A stretch of DNA of 62,765 nucleotides from Planctomycetaceae bacterium (lineage in GTDB: Bacteria; Planctomycetota; Planctomycetia; Pirellulales; Pirellulaceae), in assembly GCA_024225195.1 (NCBI GenBank), contig JAAEMV010000853.1, positions 1 to 62,765 of the forward strand. Reading direction: 5' to 3'. Position 1 is the stretch's first letter; each line of letters starts with the position of its first letter. The notes beneath the pieces were generated by a model. It was given only the letters and a program-made list of their open reading frames with translations, searched no databases and had not been told where the DNA came from. This document shows, one piece after another, positions 27,498 through 36,232 of this stretch. The position numbers and the translations under genes are program-made.

Positions 27498-28850
27498 TCA
27501 AAGAATATACCGGCTTAGGTCTTCGTCTTCGGCGACCTTGCCCAAACGCTCTTGAACATAAGCAGCATTGATGGAAACTTTCCCAATCTTCTGACCCGGT
27601 GCCTCAAAACTGAGTTCTTCGAGCAACCGCTCAAGAATCGTATACAACCGCCTCGCCCCAATGTTCATCGTCGATTGGTTAACTTGAAACGCGATGGTCG
27701 CCAACTCATCGATACCATCCTCGGTAAAGTCAAGATCCACCGATTCAGTCTTCAACAAAGCCTGATATTGACGCGTCAGCGAGCTTTTAGGCTCTGTCAA
27801 AATCCTGACGAAATCTTCTTTCGTGAGATCGTTCAACTCAACTCGAATGGGAAACCGTCCTTGCAATTCCGGCATGAGCTCACTCGGCTGATTACGATGA
27901 AACGCTCCCGCGGCTATGAACAGTATATGGTCTGTATTTATATAGCCGTGCTTCGTCTGAACCGAAGTCCCCTCCACGATTGGGAGCAAATCGCGTTGCA
28001 CTCCCTGCCGAGAAACATCGGTCGACTTCCCTTCCGCTGCAATGACCTTATCAATCTCATCGAGGAAAATTATTCCCGCGTTCTCAGCCAGCTCAATTGC
28101 ATTTGCATTAATTTTATCTGAGTCAAGCAACGCATCGCATTCTTGCTCAAAAATGACTTTCCGCGCCGCCGTAACGGTCATCTCTTTTTTCGACCGGTTG
28201 GTTGGCATTATTTTTTCAAGCATCCCCTGGAAATCCATATCCATCTGCTCGACGCCCATTCCGCCCATCATGACTGGTGAGGCTTTTTGCTCGATCGTAA
28301 TTTCGACCGTGCGATCTTCCAAATCTCCATTGACCAACATCTTTTTCATTTTTGACTTGGTTCGCTCAAACGAACCATCTTCTTCAGCGTCTGACTCCGA
28401 TTCATCGACAGTCGCAGAAAATTCATACTTCACAGGAGCGGGACACAGCAATTCAATCAGCCGTTTATTCGTCCTTTCCTCTGCCTCTTGCTTTACATTC
28501 TCACGCTGAGAAGCCCGCACCAGCGCGATTGAATTATCAACCAACTCACGAACCATACTCTCAACGTCACGCCCGTAATATCCAACTTCGGTATACTTGG
28601 TCGCCTCAACCTTAATGAACGGAGCTCCGGTGAGCTTAGCCAGCCGACGTGCAATTTCCGTTTTCCCGACGCCAGTTGAACCAATCATCAAGATATTTTT
28701 TGGCGATACTTCGTGCCGCATCTCGTCAGACAACTGCTGGCGACGCCAACGATTTCGAATAGCAATGGAAACAGCACGCTTTGCCTCGGCCTGACCAACA
28801 ATATGACGGTCGAGTGCGGAGACAATTTCTTTCGGGGTCATCGGATTCAT
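27498..28850 (-). CDS. hslU: HslUV protease ATPase subunit
   Basis: A 450-residue AAA+ unfoldase. It begins MTPKEIVSALDRHIVGQAEAK, has Walker A in GSTGVGKTEIARRLA, Walker B in GIIFLDEIDKV and the pore loop GYYGRDVESMV (the GYVG-type loop, here GYYG). An I-domain with acidic patches lies between residues 115 and 230, and the C-terminus ends in the conserved DLSRYIL that docks into HslV. It forms hexamers that unfold and feed substrates to HslV. hslV lies 132 bases upstream on the same strand, so the two are likely one transcription unit. Confidence 0.97.
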   Translation of the reverse strand: MNPMTPKEIVSALDRHIVGQAEAKRAVSIAIRNRWRRQQLSDEMRHEVSPKNILMIGSTGVGKTEIARRLAKLTGAPFIKVEATKYTEVGYYGRDVESMVRELVDNSIALVRASQRENVKQEAEERTNKRLIELLCPAPVKYEFSATVDESESDAEEDGSFERTKSKMKKMLVNGDLEDRTVEITIEQKASPVMMGGMGVEQMDMDFQGMLEKIMPTNRSKKEMTVTAARKVIFEQECDALLDSDKINANAIELAENAGIIFLDEIDKVIAAEGKSTDVSRQGVQRDLLPIVEGTSVQTKHGYINTDHILFIAAGAFHRNQPSELMPELQGRFPIRVELNDLTKEDFVRILTEPKSSLTRQYQALLKTESVDLDFTEDGIDELATIAFQVNQSTMNIGARRLYTILERLLEELSFEAPGQKIGKVSINAAYVQERLGKVAEDEDLSRYIL

Positions 28851-28982
28851 AATACAAATAACCTAAACGGTCACTCTATTTCAATTCTGTAGTAAGTAAG
28901 AAGTCTATTCACCATCGAAATGCTTCACGGGAACGGCAATAGGCCCAACTGGCTCAACCGAACAACTACCCTGGAACTCAAT

Positions 28983-29537
28983 CTAGGCCGGGCAACTAAT
29001 TTCTTCGACAACAATATTAGTGTTGGTATAAATGTCAATTCCGCCGGCAATCGTCAACGCTTCGCGAACAATTTCCGAAGCGTTTAAATTGCTATGAGCC
29101 TTGAGAGCTCTCGCCGCTGCGATCGCATAATTGCCCCCGGAACCAATGCCAACAATCCCATCCGTCGGCTGAATCACGTCGCCAGTTCCACTGATTAGCA
29201 ATGTATGCTTGCCGTCGGTAACGGTTAACAGTGCCTCCAACTGCCGCAACATTTTGTCCATCCGCCACTGCTTAGCTAATTCAGTGGCAGCACGGACGAT
29301 ATTGTTCGGCGAGTCTTTTAACTGCGACTCAAACCTCTCCATTAACGCAAACGCATCAGCACTGCTACCAGCAAAACCGCACAGAACCCGCCCGTCCAAT
29401 AGTTTTCGAATCTTCATGGCATCCGCTTTCATAACGGCTGTTCCAAGAGTGACTTGGCCGTCTCCTCCCATCGCAACCGTCTCGCCATGATGGACAGTTA
29501 AAATCGTAGTCGCGTGAATTTTCATTGCATCGGTCAT
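28983..29537 (-). CDS. hslV: HslUV protease proteolytic subunit
   Basis: A 184-residue N-terminal-threonine peptidase related to proteasome beta subunits. The catalytic Thr is Thr10 in [11 protein letters not shown], followed by GGDGQVTLG and the [23 protein letters not shown] block. A nine-residue propeptide (or five if Met5 starts) must therefore be removed, unlike E. coli HslV where only Met precedes the Thr; short propeptides are known in other phyla. The C-terminal [21 protein letters not shown] segment is typical. First gene of the hslVU unit. Confidence 0.97.
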   Translation of the reverse strand: MTDAMKIHATTILTVHHGETVAMGGDGQVTLGTAVMKADAMKIRKLLDGRVLCGFAGSSADAFALMERFESQLKDSPNNIVRAATELAKQWRMDKMLRQLEALLTVTDGKHTLLISGTGDVIQPTDGIVGIGSGGNYAIAAARALKAHSNLNASEIVREALTIAGGIDIYTNTNIVVEEISCPA

Positions 29538-29773
29538 CTATAGTCTCTTTTCAAAGCGGCTTTGCAGGTCTTACAGTCTACTCCATTCAAGAATATCCTC
29601 CAGCATGGTGGAACGAAAAACTCAAACCGAAGTACACCCTAACGCATGCACCAAGCCAACGTGGCCCAACAATCTGGCTGACTTTATTAAGCTGGCACTT
29701 GCCTCAACACGCTCAAACTTCCCATAATCTAGTTTGAATTAAATCAACAATCCTCCGCAACCTAAGCCAAACA

Positions 29774-30373
29774 ATGAACTCAAACGATGATGCCAGTTTT
29801 TCTTCGTTCCGAAGCCCATTGCTGATGAATGGCGACGACACAGCAATTCTTATCATTGACGCACAAGAAAAACTGATGCCTTTGATTCAGAATCATGATG
29901 AAATCCAAACCAACATCATCAAACTGCTCCGAGGCGCGAAAGCACTTGGCGTTACCACCGCAGCCACTGAACAGTATCCTCGCGGTCTGGGAACAACGGT
30001 AGAGCCGATTCGAAATGAACTGGAACCCAACGAACCTTTCCCAATCGCCGAAAAAACAATGTTCAGCTGCCGGGAGTGCGACGGCTTACTCACAACGCTA
30101 TCAAAATCGGGAATCCAGAATTTACTGCTCTGCGGGATCGAAACCCATATCTGCATTGCACAATCAGCAATGGATTTAATGTCACTTGGATTTCGGACCT
30201 TCATCTGCGCCGATGCGGTCGGTTCTCGAAACACTCTTGATCACCAACTCGGCATTAATCGAATGGAGAGCAATGGTGCTGTCATCACAACTACAGAAGC
30301 TGCAATCTTTGAAATGTGCGTGGATTCAAAAAACCCAGCGTTTAAAACAATCTCCAAACTAGCCCAGTCGTAA
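29774..30373 (+). CDS. Isochorismatase-family cysteine hydrolase
   Basis: A 199-residue alpha/beta hydrolase of the isochorismatase-like group. The catalytic triad is visible: Asp in LIIDAQEKL, Lys in AEKTMFSC and Cys127 in GIETHICIAQSA. Members hydrolyse amides or vinyl ethers such as nicotinamide, N-carbamoylsarcosine or isochorismate; this one resembles the YcaC-like/unclassified branch, and the substrate is not evident. The non-catalytic N-terminus (first 18 residues) is polar. It converges with the exported protein gene at 30418. Confidence 0.88.
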   Translation: MNSNDDASFSSFRSPLLMNGDDTAILIIDAQEKLMPLIQNHDEIQTNIIKLLRGAKALGVTTAATEQYPRGLGTTVEPIRNELEPNEPFPIAEKTMFSCRECDGLLTTLSKSGIQNLLLCGIETHICIAQSAMDLMSLGFRTFICADAVGSRNTLDHQLGINRMESNGAVITTTEAAIFEMCVDSKNPAFKTISKLAQS

Positions 30374-30417
30374 CTTTGAAACGGTTCCGTGGGCCAGTTT
30401 GTGTTTATCGCAACGAA

Positions 30418-31047
30418 CTACTTTTCTTCTGGCTTGGGTTTTCGCCGCGATCGCTCTGGCTTCTGCTTCAACTCAGTTTCGTCCATTTTTTTTATGGTGC
30501 CAAACAAGTGACCACCAACGCCACCGCCCTCTCCGAGGTGAGCCCACGTCCCTGCGTACTGCCCCTGCCGAATTAAAACGCGGGCGTCAAATGTTCCAAA
30601 CCCGGGAAAAGTGACTCGGTCGACTGTAATCACGGGCGTTCCCCCGGCAAATTTTATCTCAATCGGAGGAAGCGGCAGTGTGGCATCCTTCCCTCCGTAC
30701 TTAATTCGAGCAATCAAATTCCAATAATCACCTTTGGCACCCTTCTCCGCTTTAATGATCTCATAAGTTTCGGTCTGATTCCCTTTAACTCCCGTCATCG
30801 AAAACTGCCCTTCCCAGCGAGTCCCAGTTAGGTACTTTGCCAGTTTATCGTGAAGCGCTTTAGTTTCTGCGGAAACTGCCGGCTCTTGCGATCTGCCGGC
30901 GGACCCGGTTTCACTCTTTTTGACAGCTTCTTGGCCCCACCCCTCGGCTGGCACACTTAAAGCCCCCAAAACCGCGATTAAACCGAAGACAACCAGCCTT
31001 CCGATGGAGTCCATCAACCCTAAATTGCGTTCACTAAATATCATCAT
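30418..31047 (-). CDS. Exported protein, function unknown
   Basis: A 209-residue protein with a signal peptide after a short polar start (LMDSIGRLVVFGLIAVLGAL, cleavage near GWGQ). I prefer the ATG at 31047, which follows GGAG; other in-frame ATGs are at 31071 and 31014. The mature part has a linker of about 30 residues and then a beta-rich domain of about 120 residues (LTGTRWEGQFSMTGVKGNQTETYEI, with LPLPPIEIKFAGGTPVI after it) and a basic, Lys/Arg/Pro-rich tail (RSRRKPKPEEK). The beta domain could be a lipocalin-like barrel, which is a guess. No family is recognised. Confidence 0.65.
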   Translation of the reverse strand: MMIFSERNLGLMDSIGRLVVFGLIAVLGALSVPAEGWGQEAVKKSETGSAGRSQEPAVSAETKALHDKLAKYLTGTRWEGQFSMTGVKGNQTETYEIIKAEKGAKGDYWNLIARIKYGGKDATLPLPPIEIKFAGGTPVITVDRVTFPGFGTFDARVLIRQGQYAGTWAHLGEGGGVGGHLFGTIKKMDETELKQKPERSRRKPKPEEK

Positions 31048-31347
31048 TCCACTCCAATAACAGTGTTTCACGCCGCCACCACAGGACAGCTGGCGGTTTC
31101 GTAGGCAGAAAGCTCAGCGGCTCTATCTTAATGCGAGACGGCAAAATTGTCATGGGATAGCTGAAATCTTAACCCAAAACGGGCATGGAAAACCCAATTG
31201 AGAAAGCCCTCATTCTCTTGGTATCCCATTTCCCAAACTGCCATTTCGACTGGTGTTGATCAAATCCCGCAGCCCATCTAAGCTACGCAATCAAACCTCA
31301 GGGAAACCTGTTTTTTCCATTGAATCATTCGCGCGAAGGAGTTGCGT

Positions 31348-32106
31348 GTGTTCGTCGCCGCTACCACCCAGTGCTTTCCAAATCGCCCCTTGGACAGCGC
31401 CATAGAAAAGCTGGCAGATCTTGAATTTTCACACATCGAGATTGGCATCCATGAAGACAGTGAGCATATCAAGCCATCCGAAGTCGTTTCGGACATGGCA
31501 GCTTGCTACGACAAAATTAATTCAACTCGCCGTCTGACCGTAACAGGCCTTAGCCTGGACATCGCAGAAGAAGGCGAAGATTATTTTCAGACATTTATTA
31601 AATGCTGCGAATTAGCAAAACTCTCCAAAATCGTCACCCTTACAGTTCCCTCCGGGGAGCACGGGACTCCGTTTAACGAGGAAGTGGAGCGTTACAAGCG
31701 ACTCGTAAAAATTGCTGAGCAACACGGAGTACGCGTTGCAATGCGTTCGAAAGTGGGGAACATCTCTGCTGATCCAGATACCGTGTCGGTAATCTGCGGC
31801 CACGTCAAAGGACTCGGACTGTCACTTGATCCCAGCCATTATCACTTCGGACAGCCCCCCGAGGTCGCCACCTATGAAAAACTCATGGGCTACGTCCACA
31901 ATGTTTACCTCCGAGATTCGACCCCCGACAATCTTCAAGTTCGTGTCGGTCAAGGAATCATAGAATACGGAAAATTAATTAATTTACTTCGCAAAGCCGG
32001 CTACGACCGAGCCCTCTGCGTTGATATTCAACCGGATCCAGAATTAGATCACGACGGTGAGCTTCGCAAGTTGAGGCTTCTGCTCGAAAGTCTGATTATG
32101 GTTTAG
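31348..32106 (+). CDS. Sugar isomerase/epimerase-like TIM barrel with altered metal site
   Basis: A 252-residue cytoplasmic TIM-barrel protein of the xylose-isomerase-like superfamily. The start is GTG at 31348, six bases after AAGGAG; a TTG two codons upstream overlaps that site. The barrel is recognisable from FSHIEIGIHEDSEH, LGLSLDPSHYHFGQ and NVYLRDSTPDN. Two usual metal ligands are changed: the strand that normally reads V-A-x-E-N is VAMRSKVGN, and the final strand Glu is Asp (ALCVDIQPD). It may bind a different metal or have lost isomerase activity. A terminator follows. Confidence 0.75.
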   Translation: MFVAATTQCFPNRPLDSAIEKLADLEFSHIEIGIHEDSEHIKPSEVVSDMAACYDKINSTRRLTVTGLSLDIAEEGEDYFQTFIKCCELAKLSKIVTLTVPSGEHGTPFNEEVERYKRLVKIAEQHGVRVAMRSKVGNISADPDTVSVICGHVKGLGLSLDPSHYHFGQPPEVATYEKLMGYVHNVYLRDSTPDNLQVRVGQGIIEYGKLINLLRKAGYDRALCVDIQPDPELDHDGELRKLRLLLESLIMV

Positions 32107-32173
32107 GCTTCAGGTTTCACGCTGGCCAAGGCATTGCAAACTACCGCCTATGCCGGGCATCAACAGACCACCA

Positions 32174-32204
32174 AAACACGCGACTTCGGGTCGCGTGTTT
32201 TTTT
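32174..32204. terminator. Terminator between convergent genes
   Basis: A perfect 11-bp stem (AAACACGCGAC with GTCGCGTGTTT) with loop TTCGG and a T run on the plus strand. It ends the isomerase-like gene and overlaps the last codons of rnd on the other strand, where it may also act. Confidence 0.9.
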
Positions 32205-33408
32205 ATTTCTCGTTGGTTCCGTCGAGATACTCAAGAGAAAGCGGTTGGTCTGATTTCGGATTCCCAACTCGAATCCCAATGGAACCATCCAGCACACGAT
32301 CGATTAACTGCCCAACGATTTCAGCCCGCCATCCATCCGCGAGCGAAGGCGGAGAACTCAGCTCGATCATTCCTAATCGCCAGGCCGCCATGGTGCGAAC
32401 ATCCTGCGACGTTCCCACAATATTAGGCGCGATACTCTCTGTCTTACACACCACCGCCAGCGCGGTGTTTAAAAACTGCCCCAACAGCCCAAGATTCATC
32501 GTCTTCCCCCGGGGCATCTTTTTGGGGCACTCACTATCAGAAAGCTGGTTCGCTGCCTCAATCGCCTTCGAAATTGGATCAACCATATTTTTGGAGACAC
32601 GATGATCGAATCCTCGAATCGCTTTCATGCGGCTTACATCAGGTGTGCCACGCTTGGCAAGTTCAACCAACAGATCATCCGGCAGTATGCGCTTTGCAGC
32701 CCGATTTTTTTTCTCAGCTTCTTTGTCTCGGGCAATCCACAATTCCTTAACGATCGCGAGCGCTCGGCGATTGAGATTTGAAATTCCTGCCACGCGTTGC
32801 CATTGCGGCTCGTTCTCAGTTTTTTCAAGCGAAGTCTGCCAAATATCCATTTCAGCCTCAAACCACTCCATCCGGCCTAGCTTATTCAGATTGTTCGACA
32901 CGACCTCAAAGAGCCCTTTTAAATGGGTCACATCTGACAACGCATAATCGATTTGCCGCTTCGACAAAGGTCGCCGCATCCAATCAGTTCGCGTCTCTCC
33001 CTTATCAACTCGCGCCCCCAACAATCGGGAAACTAAGTTGCCATACGACGCAGGATACTCCAAACCGGTCATCCCGGCGCCCAACTGCACGTCGAATAAT
33101 TTCTTGGGACGACGACCGCAGGCCCGGTAGCAAAACATAAACTCTTCTCGGGCAGCATGGACGACCGTCACATGATCCCCTTCCACTAACAAATCCCAAA
33201 ACGCCGAGAGATCTTTGACTGCCAACGTATCAATAATAGCGTAGCGACCATCGGCGGCGACCTGCACCAGACACAACTGGGGGCGGTAACGACTCTCCGA
33301 AACAAACTCAGTGTCAAATCCAATGAATTCGCAACCGCGAACCGCTTCGCAAAAATCGACCAGTCCTTGATCCGTTGTGATGTGCTCGAATTCAATTCCG
33401 TTTTGCAT
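32203..33408 (-). CDS. rnd: Ribonuclease D
   Basis: A 401-residue 3'-5' exoribonuclease of the DEDDy family that trims tRNA and other small RNA 3' ends. The exonuclease motifs are present: FIGFDTEF (ExoI), VVHAAREEF (ExoII) and RQIDYALSDV (ExoIII, with the Tyr). One HRDC domain follows at about residues 205-300 (LNRRALAIVKELWIARDKEAEK and beyond), and the C-terminus resembles a second HRDC. Length is similar to E. coli RNase D (375). It stands alone, converging on the isomerase-like gene. Confidence 0.95.
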   Translation of the reverse strand: MQNGIEFEHITTDQGLVDFCEAVRGCEFIGFDTEFVSESRYRPQLCLVQVAADGRYAIIDTLAVKDLSAFWDLLVEGDHVTVVHAAREEFMFCYRACGRRPKKLFDVQLGAGMTGLEYPASYGNLVSRLLGARVDKGETRTDWMRRPLSKRQIDYALSDVTHLKGLFEVVSNNLNKLGRMEWFEAEMDIWQTSLEKTENEPQWQRVAGISNLNRRALAIVKELWIARDKEAEKKNRAAKRILPDDLLVELAKRGTPDVSRMKAIRGFDHRVSKNMVDPISKAIEAANQLSDSECPKKMPRGKTMNLGLLGQFLNTALAVVCKTESIAPNIVGTSQDVRTMAAWRLGMIELSSPPSLADGWRAEIVGQLIDRVLDGSIGIRVGNPKSDQPLSLEYLDGTNEK

Positions 33409-33660
33409 TTTTTCTCAAGCTAATTGGAGAAATGAGTTATGATGGGAGAGAAGAGCAGGAGGTTCACGAATGAACTCTCTCGCCTATAACCTATCGTCTC
33501 AATCGAACCTTGACCACTCCTGTCGCACACGTATCTTGGCGGTCTAAGCGTGGCAGGCGATCGCTTTCACGCCGACGGACTGACTACCTCGATAATGAAC
33601 AAGTCAGTTTTTCGAATCCTAACCCGTTAAACACGGACACTAATTGCACGGAGTTCTATT

Positions 33661-34428
33661 TTGACACAGTTACTGGTTAGCATTCGTGATACCGCTGAAG
33701 CCAAATTGATCAATGACTGCGAAATTGCAATTGTTGACGTCAAAGAACCGAACCGTGGCTCACTCGGAGCAGCCACTCCAGAAACACTTGAAGCCATTTC
33801 ACGCATCATTTCGCCACACCAAACCCTCAGCTTTGCTGCGGGCGAACTCTTGGAGTGGCTCTCGCCGCATGGCCAAGCACTCAAACCGTCTCCCCGGCAT
33901 TATTACGGAAACCTTTGGAACCGTTTTAATTTCATCAAGCTTGGTTTAGCTGGAGCGACCCGAAGCAAGCATGACTGGCGCACTCAATTACAACTCTTTT
34001 TTGACGAAATACCGCGAGACTGCAAAACGAAACCAGTCGTCGTTTCCTATCTTGACTTTGAAGCCAGCCAATCCCCCACTCCCAATGAACTAATCGAATT
34101 CGCAAGTTCGGTTGATGCATGCTCAACAATTCTATTTGATACTTTCGATAAATCAAAAAACTCGCTTGCAAGCCAAAGCCAGCCAGAACTAACCAGCCTC
34201 ATCGCAGAAGCAAAATCTCAATCACTGACGACTGTTTTGGCCGGGTCAATTACACTCGATTGCTTAGACGACGCCCTTACTCCCCAACCGGACTTCATCG
34301 GCGTCCGCGGTGCAGTTTGCGATTCCCAAAGAACGAATTCAATCACCTCCGAACGGGTTAACGAATTCGTCCACGTATTACAACAGGCGAATTGGAATCG
34401 TGCTTCAAAAAAGCAAAATTCATCCTGA
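33661..34428 (+). CDS. mfnB: (5-formylfuran-3-yl)methyl phosphate synthase-like protein
   Basis: A 255-residue protein of the DUF556/4HFCP-synthase family. In methanogens MfnB joins two glyceraldehyde-3-phosphate molecules into the furan precursor of methanofuran. The TTG start follows GGAG by seven bases. The signature is LLVSIRDTAEAKLI followed by IAIVDVKEPNRGSLGA, where Lys28 corresponds to the Schiff-base Lys; FIKLGLAG, TVLAGSIT and DFIGVRGAVC are the later barrel motifs. Planctomycetes are known to carry methanofuran/tetrahydromethanopterin C1 genes without being methanogens. No other C1 gene is in this window, so this is an isolated member. Gene symbol is by family; activity is inferred. 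Confidence 0.85.
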   Translation: MTQLLVSIRDTAEAKLINDCEIAIVDVKEPNRGSLGAATPETLEAISRIISPHQTLSFAAGELLEWLSPHGQALKPSPRHYYGNLWNRFNFIKLGLAGATRSKHDWRTQLQLFFDEIPRDCKTKPVVVSYLDFEASQSPTPNELIEFASSVDACSTILFDTFDKSKNSLASQSQPELTSLIAEAKSQSLTTVLAGSITLDCLDDALTPQPDFIGVRGAVCDSQRTNSITSERVNEFVHVLQQANWNRASKKQNSS

Positions 34429-34717
34429 AATAGATTTTGAGAAAAATTGGCGTTCGTGAAAAAAATCGTTGACTTTGCAATCAACCACCTCATATTGGGT
34501 TCCAACAAGTGCGAGGCAAGGCGTGCCTCCGTTTTCGAAAGATGAATTCGCAGTAACTTCGGTGAAAAAGAATTCTTATTTCATTGACTGCCGGCGTTGG
34601 AATGCCAAAGATTTTCAATTCGACAACAACCCGTCAGCGCAAAACAAATTATTCATGGATGGTTTTAGAGGCAGCAATGCCACAATTCGTAACGATTGAT
34701 CTGGAAAGGAATTTGTT

Positions 34718-34927
34718 GTGCCAGAATCGGTATTAGAAGCAATCAGACACGGGCAATGGGACTTTGAGCCAGACGAAGTAGACGAGGAAGAGTACAACTG
34801 CACTGCCGCTCTTCCAGGTTCAAATGAAAAAATAACTGCACTCGCAGCGCGAGCGGAAGAGGGGCTACCACTCTGGCACCCCGCGGACCGACGCAGCTTC
34901 GATGACTCCGAAGACGCATTTACATAG
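34718..34927 (+). CDS. 69-residue acidic protein, conserved-looking
   Basis: A small gene with GTG start and a strong ribosome binding site (GGAAAGGA at 34703-34710, seven bases before the GTG). The product is acidic in the first half (WDFEPDEVDEEEY) and ends with EEGLPLWHPADRRSF. The pattern, an amphipathic first helix (LEAIRHGQWDFEP), a PGSNEKITALAARAEEGLPLWHP block and no membrane segment, matches from memory small proteins in many planctomycete genomes without known function. It follows mfnB by 289 bases and is probably its own transcript. The frame upstream at 34469-34699 is not credible. Confidence 0.72.
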   Translation: MPESVLEAIRHGQWDFEPDEVDEEEYNCTAALPGSNEKITALAARAEEGLPLWHPADRRSFDDSEDAFT

Positions 34928-35351
34928 GGAAAACGAACCTTCAATTGAACCCTAAAACAATCGCGGGGTGAGCGTTAATTTTATTTGCGCTCATCAAGCA
35001 GGTGGCCAACCTTGCCAGCGCCATCGCTCGCTAAGAATTGGAGACGCAAAAAACCAGCAGAGGCCGAGAACGTTTGACAGGATACCGAGGCTCGCGACGC
35101 TGGCGGTAACGAGTTTCCGTCTTCAGCATCCTGGATATCACAAACAAATCTCTGGAACACACGTTGCGACAATTCCCTCAAGACAATGGCGAAAAATTCA
35201 GTTGCCGCGGTAGGAACAGAATCGCCGCTCTCCACTTCCTAAACCCAAGCTAAATCGTTAAAACTTTGGCTCAGAATCTGCGATAGTGACTTGGATTCGT
35301 TAACGTGCCGAACAAGTCATATCCGCCGCTAACAATTGTAACGAGAGACGA
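34928..35351. other. Region without a convincing gene
   Basis: About 420 bases. Overlapping open frames on both strands (34968-35213 plus; 34981-35235 minus, GTG start) lack proper ribosome binding sites and domains. A hairpin with arms TGAGCG and CGCTCA flanks an AT-rich loop near 34970-34995. Otherwise I see nothing specific; the promoter of the PHA-system gene is expected at the right end. Confidence 0.35.
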
Positions 35352-35657
35352 ATGGCGAAATTTAATGTTGCTGTGCCTCATGGTGTACCCCGGCAAACTG
35401 CAGCTACAAAACTGAGAAGTTTTGCAGATCAAATTCGAGACAGCGCGGCTATCGAAGTAACAGACGTCCAAGAAACTTGGGACGATGACGGCAATTTAGA
35501 TTTCTCATTTAAAGCGATGGGAATGAGCATTTCCGGGACAATGACGGTATGCGAGGACAATGTCACCGTCGCCGGCACCATTCCATTTGCCGCTCTCCCC
35601 TTCCGAGGTGCAATCGAGAGCCAGATTGCCGAAAAAATCAGGGAAGCCATTGGCTAA
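35352..35657 (+). CDS. Polyhydroxyalkanoic acid system family protein
   Basis: A 101-residue protein of the PHA_gran_rgn family: MAKFNVAVPHGVPRQTAATKL, a DGNLDFSFKAMGMSISGTM beta unit, then VAGTIPFAALPFRGAIESQI and a terminal helix. The name comes from proteins near PHA genes in proteobacteria; the domain looks like a small SRPBCC-like or granule-associated fold and its role is not settled. No PHA synthase gene is nearby. The stop lies 41 bases from the convergent PH-domain gene. Confidence 0.8.
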   Translation: MAKFNVAVPHGVPRQTAATKLRSFADQIRDSAAIEVTDVQETWDDDGNLDFSFKAMGMSISGTMTVCEDNVTVAGTIPFAALPFRGAIESQIAEKIREAIG

Positions 35658-35698
35658 CTCCTAAACTTGCCACTGACGAGAATTCCCGGGGCGGAAAA

Positions 35699-36097
35699 TC
35701 ACACTCTCTGACGTCGGTGGTTGTCAATTAATGATTTGACCACCTCCGGATCTGGTATCCCGGAAACGGAAATCTCCATCCCGCTTTGACCTGCGCTCGA
35801 GACACCGATCATCCCAACTCCAAACAGTCTCTGAAACAGAGTTTGCTTGAGCTGCACGTTTCGCACATCCTGATGCCAGACTTCTGTAATTGATTTAGAT
35901 AAAATCCCACGTCTCAGCCGCGTGCGCTCACTACTGACTGTCAACGTTGTTCCTTTACACCTCATCCACCAAATGAAAAATATGACAAACCCAACTAAGA
36001 CCACGCACAGCAAACATGTGAAACAAAACTCGACCGGTCGGTTTCGAAACATCGATGGATGCTGTTCATAAAATATTTCTTCTTTAAGAATTTTCAT
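35699..36097 (-). CDS. PH-domain (bPH2/YdbT-like) membrane protein
   Basis: A 132-residue protein with one or two closely spaced hydrophobic helices (VEFCFTCLLCVVLVGFVIFF) followed by a bacterial PH domain: GTTLTVSSERTRLRRGILSKSITEVW, HQDVRNVQLKQTLFQRLFGVGMIGV and ISVSGIPDPEVV. It is the YdbS/YdbT-like type, membrane-bound with the PH fold in the cytoplasm. I prefer the ATG at 36097 as start; an upstream ATG at 36154 adds 19 residues. Related proteins work in stress responses or membrane homeostasis, but no function can be given. Confidence 0.8.
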   Translation of the reverse strand: MKILKEEIFYEQHPSMFRNRPVEFCFTCLLCVVLVGFVIFFIWWMRCKGTTLTVSSERTRLRRGILSKSITEVWHQDVRNVQLKQTLFQRLFGVGMIGVSSAGQSGMEISVSGIPDPEVVKSLIDNHRRQRV

Positions 36098-36232
36098 CAC
36101 TCGAAAAAAGGAGAAGACTGTCATTTCCAACCACAGTTTTAAGGTTTTCTGCATACCTGGAAAGTGTGGGGACCGCGAGCTATTCGTTTAGGATGCGAAA
36201 ATATTGAAATCTTTTTTCAATTCCACGATCAA

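Noticed and set aside
34469-34699. Plus-strand frame before the 69-residue protein
   Set aside because: TTG start without ribosome binding site and no protein-like pattern; it overlaps the leader of the next gene.
34968-35235. Overlapping open frames on both strands
   Set aside because: The minus frame starts with GTG with AGGA only two bases away and shows no domain; neither is convincing.
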